10,548 bases of DNA, from assembly GCA_959018215.1 (NCBI GenBank), contig CAUEKL010000069.1:1-10548 (forward strand), given 5' to 3'. The notes below the pieces were generated by a model, which worked only from the letters and a program-made list of their open reading frames with translations, was not told the origin of the DNA and did no database searches. Position 1 is the stretch's first letter, and each line of letters starts with the position of its first letter. This document shows positions 1 through 5,767 of the stretch, piece by piece. A program made the translations under genes and the position numbers. The stretch is from an uncultured Gemmiger sp. GTDB taxonomy: Bacteria; Bacillota; Clostridia; Oscillospirales; Ruminococcaceae.

Positions 1-1769
1 CCAAGAAGGCGGAGCCCGCTGCCAAGAAGGCCGAGCCTGCCCCCAAGAAGGCGGAGCCCGCTGCCAAGAAGGCCGAGCCTGCCCCCAAGAAGGCGGAACC
101 CACTGCCGAAAAGGCCAAGCCCGCTGTCAAGAAGGCCGAGCCTGCCCCCAAGAAGGCAAAGCCCGCGGCCAAAAAAGCAAAACCCGCTGTCAAGAAAGCG
201 ACTCCGGCCCCCGCAGTTCAAGAGCCGAAGCCTGTTGTGGAAGAACCGGTCTCCGTTGCGGAGCAGCCGGTTCAGCCGAAGGAGGAAGCACCTATGGAAC
301 AGCACTATGATACGCCCCGCAGAAGTGTGGCGTTTATCGGTTCGGAATGCCATCCCTTTGTCAAGACCGGCGGCCTGGGCGACGTGATGTATGCCCTGCC
401 CCGGGAACTGGTCAAGCAGAACTGCGATGTGCGGGTGATCCTGCCCCGGTACGCCTGCATCCCGCAGAAGTACCAGGACCAGATGGTCTACCGCGGCGAA
501 TTTTACATGGACCTGGGCGAGACCGGCCGCAACTACTATGTGGGCATCATGGAGTATGTCCACGACGGCGTGGTGTATGACTTCATCGACAACCAGGAGT
601 TCTTCTCCGCCGGCAATCCCTACATCGGCCTGGTGGACGACATCCCCAAGTACTGCTTCTTCAGCAAGGCGGCACTGGCAGCCCTGAACTGGATGAACTG
701 GATCCCCGACGTGATCCACTGCCATGACTGGCAGGCCGCCCTGGTGCCGGTGTATCTGCGCACCATGTTCCAGGATACCCCCGTGGGCCATGCCCAGACG
801 GTGCTGACCATCCACAACCTGCGTTTCCAGGGCATCTACAACATTCCCACCCTGAAATACTGGACCGGCCTGCCGGACGAAGTGTTCAACATGGGCGCCA
901 TGAAGCAGGGCTACGAGGATGCCAACATGCTGAAGGCCGGTCTGGCTTACGCCGACCGCATCACCACCGTCAGCGGCACCTACGCCTGGGAGATCCAGAC
1001 CCCCGAATACGGCGAAAAGCTGGAGGACCACCTGCGCTATCACAGCTACAAGCTGCGGGGCATCGTCAACGGCATCGACTATGAGATGTGGAACCCCGCT
1101 ACCGACCCGGCCCTGGCGGTGAACTACGACATCACCAACGTGCTGGACCACAAGTGGCAGAACAAGCTGGCCCTGCAGGAAGAACTGGGCCTGGTGCAGG
1201 ATCAGGGCAAGTTCGTCATCGGCCTGATCTCCCGCCTGACCAACCAGAAGGGTCTGGACCTGGTCAACGCCATTGTGCCCGAGCTGATGGACGGCAACAC
1301 CCAGGTGGTGGTGCTGGGCACCGGCGACAAGGAGTACGAGGATACCTTCCGTTATTATGAAAACGCCTACCGCGGTATGTTCTGCGCCTGCATCCAGTAC
1401 GACGAAGCCCGCGCCCACCGCATCTATGCGGGTGCCGACGCCCTGCTGGTGCCTTCCCGCTTTGAGCCCTGCGGCCTGACCCAGCTCAATGCCATGCATT
1501 ACGGCACCCTGCCCATCGTGCGGGAGACCGGCGGCCTGAAGGACACCGTGGAACCCTACAACGTCTTCAACGGCGACGGCAACGGCTTCACCTTCGACCG
1601 GTACGACGCCGGCCTGCTGCTGGATGCCATCAACCGCGCCAAGACCGAATACTTCGTCAACCGCTATCACTGGGACGAAGTGGTCCAGCGGGACATGGCC
1701 AAGGATGTTTCCTGGGAGAATTCCGCCCGCCAGTACAAGGATCTGTATCTGGAACTGACGCCGTGGTAA
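1..1769 (+). CDS. glgA: Glycogen synthase with Lys/Ala/Pro heptad-repeat N-terminal tail (5' end outside window)
   Basis: ADP-glucose:(1,4)-alpha-D-glucan glucosyltransferase (GT5), the chain-elongating enzyme of bacterial glycogen synthesis; cytosolic. Seen: numbering from the internal ATG at 294, the core has KTGGLGDV from K24 (ADP-glucose site), HDWQ at 144-147, TIHNLRFQG, GIVNGIDYEMWNP, GLISRLTNQKG and RFEPCGLTQ with E391, the position of the catalytic E. coli Glu377. From ATG 294 the protein is 491 aa, close to the usual ~480. The frame stays open upstream to the window edge (first full codon at 3) and encodes ten KKAEPAx-like heptads followed by a Pro/Val/Glu-rich linker, so the intact protein is probably much longer. 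A GTG at 237 is in frame but has no ribosome binding site. ATG 294 has AAGGAGG 8 bases upstream and could give a tail-less form. A strong terminator follows, so this is the last gene of its transcript. The GlgA assignment is very secure; the true N terminus is not. Confidence 0.95.
   Translation, partial: KKAEPAAKKAEPAPKKAEPAAKKAEPAPKKAEPTAEKAKPAVKKAEPAPKKAKPAAKKAKPAVKKATPAPAVQEPKPVVEEPVSVAEQPVQPKEEAPMEQHYDTPRRSVAFIGSECHPFVKTGGLGDVMYALPRELVKQNCDVRVILPRYACIPQKYQDQMVYRGEFYMDLGETGRNYYVGIMEYVHDGVVYDFIDNQEFFSAGNPYIGLVDDIPKYCFFSKAALAALNWMNWIPDVIHCHDWQAALVPVYLRTMFQDTPVGHAQTVLTIHNLRFQGIYNIPTLKYWTGLPDEVFNMGAMKQGYEDANMLKAGLAYADRITTVSGTYAWEIQTPEYGEKLEDHLRYHSYKLRGIVNGIDYEMWNPATDPALAVNYDITNVLDHKWQNKLALQEELGLVQDQGKFVIGLISRLTNQKGLDLVNAIVPELMDGNTQVVVLGTGDKEYEDTFRYYENAYRGMFCACIQYDEARAHRIYAGADALLVPSRFEPCGLTQLNAMHYGTLPIVRETGGLKDTVEPYNVFNGDGNGFTFDRYDAGLLLDAINRAKTEYFVNRYHWDEVVQRDMAKDVSWENSARQYKDLYLELTPW
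3..212 (+). repeat. In-frame 21-bp tandem repeat coding for KKAEPAx heptads
   Basis: Ten consecutive 21-bp units encode seven-residue blocks: KKAEPAA and KKAEPAP alternate, then drift to KKAEPTA, EKAKPAV, KKAEPAP, KKAKPAA, KKAKPAV and KKATPAP. The first four units form a 42-bp higher-order repeat: bases 3-44 are identical to 45-86, including synonymous positions, which points to recent duplication or homogenisation. Later units are progressively diverged toward the GlgA core. The array continues past the left edge. The encoded peptide is strongly basic, rich in Ala and Pro, and resembles histone H1-type C-terminal tails. It is expected to be disordered. Confidence 0.93.
279..296 (+). promoter_or_regulatory. 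Internal Shine-Dalgarno and ATG at the start of the GlgA core
   Basis: AAGGAGG at 279-285 lies 8 bases before ATG 294, exactly where the conserved GlgA domain begins. As codons the same bases read Lys-Glu-Glu, so the site could be accidental in a Lys/Glu-rich linker. Strength and spacing match the best start sites elsewhere in this window (4503/4517 and 5439/5453). It may be the real glgA start or a second start producing a tail-less isoform. Confidence 0.5.
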
Positions 1770-1815
1770 TGTCCACAAACCGGTAACCCCACGCCGGATC
1801 GACTTTTTCTAAAAG

Positions 1816-1858
1816 AAGTGCTTTCAGACAGGCAGTACCTGTCCGGAAGCACTTTTTT
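1816..1858 (+). terminator. Rho-independent terminator after glgA
   Basis: Long hairpin: 1816-1825 pairs with 1845-1854 (one G-U), then a single A/C mismatch, then GACAGG pairs with CCTGTC (1827-1832 with 1838-1843) around the loop CAGTA. Six T residues (1853-1858) follow, overlapping the stem base. No comparable T tract lies on the other side, so it terminates rightward transcription from glgA only. Confidence 0.93.
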
Positions 1859-1926
1859 CATTCCCGACGGCAGAACGCCATAAAAAAGAAGAAAATTTAT
1901 TTTTGTTCCCAATTGTTGCTGTTTTA

Positions 1927-1956
1927 CTGCCCAAATCAGGAAAATTGTGGTACAAT
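1927..1956 (+). promoter_or_regulatory. Extended -10 promoter for the amylosucrase-like gene
   Basis: TGGTACAAT at 1948-1956 is a full extended -10 element (TGn followed by TACAAT). The -35 is weak (CTGCCC at 1927-1932, 18-bp spacer), as is usual for extended -10 promoters. An A/T-rich tract at 1880-1905 upstream may act as an UP-like element. Predicted transcription start is about 1962-1964. It sits between the glgA terminator and the next gene, the expected place for an independent promoter. Confidence 0.7.
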
Positions 1957-1962
1957 GGGATG

Positions 1963-2176
1963 AACACAGCCGCTGTTTTTCCGCCTTCCCCGGCCGTTAC
2001 CGGGGAACCGGGCCCGGCGGTTGCTCCTCTGCGGAAGCTCCTGCCTTCGCGGGCTTTCCGCTGCCAGTTCCAACAAGATTCTGCATGTTGCCAACCGGGC
2101 GGCTTCCAGGCTCCGTCAGCGGTGCCGTTCCTGCCATGCCCACCCCGGAAAAGATGAATGATCGGGAGGATGTACG
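1963..2176 (+). other. Long GC-rich 5' leader with hairpins, no recognised riboswitch
   Basis: About 214 bases separate the predicted transcription start from the start codon. Visible structure: a perfect 8-bp stem at 1986-2007 (TTCCCCGG/CCGGGGAA, six-base loop) and a second stem pairing 2031-2038 with 2053-2061 (one bulge). No hairpin is followed by a T tract, so no attenuator is visible, and I recognise no riboswitch class. A small palindrome, ACAGC-C-GCTGT (1966-1976), lies at the predicted transcription start. Reading frames through the leader have no ribosome binding site and no recognisable protein. Confidence 0.45.
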
Positions 2177-4279
2177 ATGAAAAACAAGAAGAACAAGCGG
2201 GCCGCCAACAAGGCAAAGGCCCAGGCACGGGCCGCCCGGAAAGCGGCCTCCGCCCCTGAGTCACCCAAGCCCGCAGCCGCTGCGGCGGAGCCTGCCGCCC
2301 CGGTACAGCCCGCCCCGGCCGGGGAAACCGCTCCGGTGAAGACGGCTCCGGCAGAAGCTCCTGTCCCCCTCAAGGCGGAACCCGCCGCCCAGGCGGCCGC
2401 TCCCGTCCCGGCCGCGCCGAGCAAGACCGATGACGGGGAGGCCGTCTTTGAGCGCCGTCTGGCCCGCCATTACGACGAACTGAAGTGGCTGTACTGCGAG
2501 CTCTACCACGGGGACATGCAGGCTTTTGACTACTTCATCGAGATGCTGCGCCGTGCCTGGGCCGACCGTAAACCGGCCCTGCGGGCCCAGGACGCCGCCC
2601 GGGAAGCCGATCCCAACTGGTACCGCCGCCGGGATCTGCTGGGCATGATGATGTACACCAACGCCTTTGCCGGCACCCTGAAAGGGGTGGAGGAAAAGCT
2701 GCCCTACATCCAGGAATGCGGGGTGAACTACCTGCACCTGATGCCGCTGCTGCAAAGTCCCAAGGGCCGCAGCGACGGCGGCTACGCCGTGGCGGATTTC
2801 CGCACCGTGGAGCCGGAGCTGGGCACCATGGCCGACCTGGAACATCTGGCCGACGCCTGCCGGGAAAAGGGCATGAGCCTGTGCCTGGATTTCGTGATGA
2901 ACCACACCAGTGAGGACCACGAGTGGGCCCGCAAGGCCCGGGCCGGAGAGCCGGGCTACCGGGAGCGGTATTTCTTCTACGACAACTGGGACATTCCCAA
3001 CGAGTTTGAAAAGACGGTGCCCCAGGTCTTTCCCACCACCGCTCCGGGCAGCTTTACCTGGCTGGACGACTGCAAGCAGGTGGTGATGACCAACTTCTAT
3101 CCCTACCAGTGGGACCTGAACTACGCCAACCCGGTGGTCTTCAACGATATGACCGAAAACCTGCTCTACCTGACCAACCGGGGCATCGACGTCATCCGGC
3201 TGGATGCGGTGCCCTACATCTGGAAAGAGCTGGGCACTTCCTGCCGCAACCTGCCCCAGGTCCATACCCTGGTGCGGATGATGCGGATGGTGTGCGAGAT
3301 CGTCTGCCCCGGTGTGCTGCTGCTGGGCGAGGTGGTCATGGAACCCGCCAAGGTGGTGCCCTACTTCGGCACGCCGGAAAAGCCGGAATGCCACATGCTG
3401 TACAACGTGACCACCATGGCCACCACCTGGAACTCCCTGGCCACAGCGGATGTTTCGCTGCTGCGCCACCAGATGGACACCGTCTGCGCCCTGCCCAGGG
3501 ATTTCCTCTTCCTGAACTATCTGCGCTGCCACGATGACATTGGCTGGGGCCTGGATTATCCCTGGCTGAACGCCCGGTTCGGCACCCAGGAAGTGCCCCA
3601 CAAAAAGTACCTCAACGACTGGTTCACCGGCAAATGGCCGGGAAGCGACAGCCGGGGCGAGCTGTACAACGACGACCCCACCCTGGGCGACGCCCGGCTG
3701 TGCGGCACCACCGCCTCCCTGTGCGGGGTGGAAGCCGCCGACTTTGAGCAGGACCCCTTCAAGCTGGAACGGGCCATCTCCTGCGACCTGATGCTCCATG
3801 CCTGGATGCTGGTGCAGAGCGGCATTCCGGTGCTGTACAGCGGCGACGAGATCGGCCAGCTCAACGATTACAGCTACCACGAGGACCCCGAAAAGTGGGA
3901 CGACAGCCGGTACATCCACCGGGGCAACTTCCAGTGGGATCTGGCCGAGCTGCGCCACGACACCACCACCCGCCAGGGCAAGCAGTTTGAGGGGCTGCGC
4001 CGGCTGGAGACCATCCGCGCCGGGGAGAAAGCCTTTGACGCCCAGGCCGATGTGTGGACCTTCGATACCGGCAGCGACCATGTGCTGGGTGTGGGCCGGT
4101 GGTACCAGGGCCACAAGCTCATCGCCTTCTTCAACTTCAGCCCGGAGTTCGTGCATGGTTCTTCCTGGGAGAAGGGGCCTTACGACGAGCTGATGTACGG
4201 CGGCCACTGCGACGATCTGAACGACGTGGAACTGTACCCCTACGGCTTTGCCTGGTTCCTGCACACCGAGGAAGTCTGA
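2177..4279 (+). CDS. Amylosucrase-like GH13 glucansucrase with basic Ala/Pro-rich N-terminal tail
   Basis: Amylosucrases (GH13 subfamily 4) transfer glucose from sucrose onto alpha-1,4-glucan, releasing fructose. Seen: a (beta/alpha)8 GH13 core with H243 (MNHTS), R341 and nucleophile D343 (VIRLDAVPY), acid/base E385 (LLGEVV) and H452/D453 (RCHDDIGW). D200 (SDGGYAV) and R578 (DDSRYIHR) match the Asp144-Arg509 pair that closes the sucrose pocket in Neisseria amylosucrase. The stretch IWKELGTSCRNLPQVH is also typical of that enzyme. The core is about 615 aa (family ~640). Residues 1-22 are strongly basic (Lys/Arg) and 23-83 are an Ala/Pro-rich linker; this tail is an addition to the family. There is no signal peptide, so it is cytosolic. 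GGGAGG at 2164-2169 sits 7 bases before the ATG. It has its own promoter and terminator. Sucrose hydrolase or another sucrose-active GH13 function remains possible; enzyme family is secure. Confidence 0.9.
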   Translation: MKNKKNKRAANKAKAQARAARKAASAPESPKPAAAAAEPAAPVQPAPAGETAPVKTAPAEAPVPLKAEPAAQAAAPVPAAPSKTDDGEAVFERRLARHYDELKWLYCELYHGDMQAFDYFIEMLRRAWADRKPALRAQDAAREADPNWYRRRDLLGMMMYTNAFAGTLKGVEEKLPYIQECGVNYLHLMPLLQSPKGRSDGGYAVADFRTVEPELGTMADLEHLADACREKGMSLCLDFVMNHTSEDHEWARKARAGEPGYRERYFFYDNWDIPNEFEKTVPQVFPTTAPGSFTWLDDCKQVVMTNFYPYQWDLNYANPVVFNDMTENLLYLTNRGIDVIRLDAVPYIWKELGTSCRNLPQVHTLVRMMRMVCEIVCPGVLLLGEVVMEPAKVVPYFGTPEKPECHMLYNVTTMATTWNSLATADVSLLRHQMDTVCALPRDFLFLNYLRCHDDIGWGLDYPWLNARFGTQEVPHKKYLNDWFTGKWPGSDSRGELYNDDPTLGDARLCGTTASLCGVEAADFEQDPFKLERAISCDLMLHAWMLVQSGIPVLYSGDEIGQLNDYSYHEDPEKWDDSRYIHRGNFQWDLAELRHDTTTRQGKQFEGLRRLETIRAGEKAFDAQADVWTFDTGSDHVLGVGRWYQGHKLIAFFNFSPEFVHGSSWEKGPYDELMYGGHCDDLNDVELYPYGFAWFLHTEEV

Positions 4280-4290
4280 TTGGGAAACGT

Positions 4291-4330
4291 AAAAGGAGCG
4301 TGTCCGCTGCGGGCACGCTCCTTTTTGTTT
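4291..4330 (+). terminator. Rho-independent terminator after the amylosucrase-like gene
   Basis: An 11-bp GC-rich stem pairs 4295-4305 with 4311-4321 (one G-U) around the loop GCTGC. Four A residues before it pair with the T tract after it (TTTTTGTTT, 4322-4330). Because the A tract flanks the other side, it may also work weakly in the reverse direction, but no gene on the minus strand needs it. Confidence 0.95.
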
Positions 4331-4454
4331 TAAGTTTTATTTCTATACAGTTTGTATTTCTCTCTGTTTGGGAAATTCCTGCTTTTTCTTGCGGTTTTGC
4401 TGTATAAAAATACGGCAGATTCGGCAGGAATACCGGCAGATTCTACCTTTGTTA
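4331..4454. other. AT-rich intergenic region upstream of the redox operon
   Basis: This stretch is markedly richer in A/T than the surrounding genes. It contains small dyads built on ATAC/GTAT: 4345-4357 (ATAC, five bases, GTAT) and 4399-4416 (GTATaaaaATAC extended by two pairs). It also holds three copies of CGGCAG starting at 4413, 4422 and 4434; the outer two are part of a 10-bp direct repeat, CGGCAGATTC, spaced 21 bp. The frame is open here but the composition and lack of a ribosome binding site argue against coding. Confidence 0.5.
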
Positions 4455-4483
4455 TTGTGGGGCCCTTTGCGTTTTTGTATACT
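4455..4483 (+). promoter_or_regulatory. Promoter of the trigger-factor-like/thioredoxin operon
   Basis: TTGTGG at 4455-4460 and TATACT at 4478-4483 with an ideal 17-bp spacer form a sigma-A type promoter. Transcription should start near 4490, leaving a short leader before the TTG at 4517. The -10 overlaps the palindrome ATACtGTAT (4479-4487), a possible operator. Confidence 0.65.
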
Positions 4484-4516
4484 GTATCCAAACCTATGGA
4501 ACAGGAGGAAAACATT

Positions 4517-5449
4517 TTGAAATCAAGGGTCATCACCATGTTCCCCTATCAAAAGGTCGATCTCACCCCCTTCAGGCGCAAGCCGGAGATCGACGAAGAA
4601 AAGCTGCAGAAAGAGCTGGACCGGGCGGTGTACCCCTACATCACCTGGGAAGACGGCGGACAGGCCGAGCCGGGCGATGTGGTGGAATGCCGCATGGAGT
4701 CGGACAACGAGCGGTACCGGCGCGACCGGGCCAAGATCACGGTAGGTGCCGGGCTGCTGGACCGGGAGGAAGAGAAAAAGCTGGCCGGGGCCGGTGTGGG
4801 CAGTGTGTGTGAACTGGTCCTGCGGGGCAGCCGGGTGGAGGTCACGGTACTGGGGGTGAAGAAACGCCGGGTGCCCGAACTGCAGGACGAGATGGTGGCG
4901 GCATTGGGCATCGACGGGGTGAAAACCGTGTCCCAGTATCGCCGGTATCTGCGGGAGCAGGCCCTGGATGAGCGCTTTACCAACGAAAGCTATGAGGTTA
5001 TCCAGGCGGTGCTCAAGACGGTGCGGGAGAACAGCGAGGTCCTGATTACCGAGGAGGACTGGCAGCAGACGGTGCAGTGGGACCTGAACCGGCTTTCGGT
5101 CATTTCCGGCTTTGAGGGCATGGACCTCAAGACCATGACCGCGCAGGACTTTGAGGGACGCATCCCGGTCAAGAGCTACTACGAGCTGGTGGCCATGCTG
5201 CAGCGGGACGCCTGGCAGAACACCTGGCAGATGCTCATGGGCCAAAAGCTGGCGGAAGAGGACGGCTTTGCCCCCACTGAGGAGGCGTTCGAGGACTTTC
5301 TGCGGCAGCTGGCCGCGGCCTGGAATTCCACCGTGGAGGCCTACCGCCCCGCCTATTCCTTTGAGTATTACAAGGCCATCCAGTACCGCATCCACTATTA
5401 CGACGCCGTATCCGACTACATCCGGAAAAACATTTATTGGGAGGAATAA
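4517..5449 (+). CDS. Trigger-factor-like protein lacking the ribosome-binding domain
   Basis: Trigger factor has a ribosome-binding N domain, an FKBP-type prolyl isomerase domain and a helical chaperone C domain. Here residues ~52-114 resemble a shortened FKBP domain (EPGDVVECR, then GAGLLDREEEKKLAGAGVGS), and from 115 VKKRRVPELQDEMVAALG is the trigger-factor junction between isomerase and C domain; 130-310 is helical. The N domain is absent, and the FKBP aromatic pocket looks poor, so isomerase activity is doubtful. A foldase or holdase role is inferred. Start: TTG 4517 has AGGAGG 8 bases upstream and lies about 27 bases after the predicted transcription start, giving 310 aa. ATG 4496 has no ribosome binding site and almost no leader, and ATG 4538 has a weaker site. 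No signal peptide is visible, so it is probably cytosolic. The thioredoxin gene follows after 3 bases, with its ribosome binding site inside this gene. Confidence 0.75.
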   Translation: MKSRVITMFPYQKVDLTPFRRKPEIDEEKLQKELDRAVYPYITWEDGGQAEPGDVVECRMESDNERYRRDRAKITVGAGLLDREEEKKLAGAGVGSVCELVLRGSRVEVTVLGVKKRRVPELQDEMVAALGIDGVKTVSQYRRYLREQALDERFTNESYEVIQAVLKTVRENSEVLITEEDWQQTVQWDLNRLSVISGFEGMDLKTMTAQDFEGRIPVKSYYELVAMLQRDAWQNTWQMLMGQKLAEEDGFAPTEEAFEDFLRQLAAAWNSTVEAYRPAYSFEYYKAIQYRIHYYDAVSDYIRKNIYWEE

Positions 5450-5452
5450 CCA

Positions 5453-5767
5453 ATGGCTATTCAGTATGCAACCGCCGAAACCTTTGACGAGCTGGTCAGC
5501 CGGGATTTTGTGATCGTCGACTTCTTCTCCGACCACTGCGGTCCCTGCAAGGTGTTCAGCAAGATCCTGGAAGACGTGGCCGCCGAACTGCCCTTTGTGC
5601 AGATCGTCAAGGTCAACACCACCCAGCAGCCCGCCCTGGGCGAACGCTTTGAGATCCATGCGGTGCCCACGGTCCATTTTTATCAGAACGGCAAGTTTGT
5701 GGAAAGCCATCTGGGCGTGATCCCGGCGGACAAACTCCGTGAGATGATTTCGGGGTATCTGTTCTGA
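5453..5767 (+). CDS. Thioredoxin with HCGPC active site
   Basis: Small thiol-disulfide oxidoreductase, 104 aa, the normal length for a stand-alone thioredoxin; cytosolic. Seen: C29-G30-P31-C32 with K33, buried D23 (E. coli Asp26) and cis-proline P72 in AVPTVHF. Two conserved tryptophans are replaced: the one just before the CGPC by His (H28; E. coli Trp31) and the one two residues after the buried Asp by Phe (F25; E. coli Trp28). These changes probably alter redox potential or partner choice, though the fold and chemistry should be intact. Start ATG 5453 has GGGAGG at 5439-5444 with 8-base spacing. The stop overlaps the next start by one base (TGATG), so it is coupled to the reductase, its likely electron donor. 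A dedicated thioredoxin rather than the general-purpose TrxA is my inference. Confidence 0.93.
   Translation: MAIQYATAETFDELVSRDFVIVDFFSDHCGPCKVFSKILEDVAAELPFVQIVKVNTTQQPALGERFEIHAVPTVHFYQNGKFVESHLGVIPADKLREMISGYLF

Noticed and set aside
3..212. CRISPR array or non-coding satellite
   Set aside because: The 21-bp units are contiguous with no spacers and keep a clean heptad reading frame joined to GlgA, so this is a coding repeat.
237..239. GTG as the glgA start
   Set aside because: It is in frame but has no Shine-Dalgarno, and the frame is open upstream through the repeats. ATG 294 or a start beyond the window is better supported.
1903..2157. Short plus-strand open frames in the leader before the amylosucrase-like gene
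   Set aside because: They begin at or before the predicted transcription start, lack a ribosome binding site and give Pro/Cys-rich products with no resemblance to known proteins.
2261..4264. 667-codon open frame on the minus strand, opposite the amylosucrase-like gene
   Set aside because: Its long His/Gly/Val/Gln-rich product is typical of the antisense shadow of a GC-rich gene. It has no recognisable domain, and the plus strand encodes a complete GH13 enzyme.
4352..4516. N-terminal extension of the trigger-factor-like protein from the ATG at 4352
   Set aside because: It would span the predicted promoter, is AT-rich unlike the gene, has no ribosome binding site, and encodes a hydrophobic stretch unrelated to the trigger-factor N domain.
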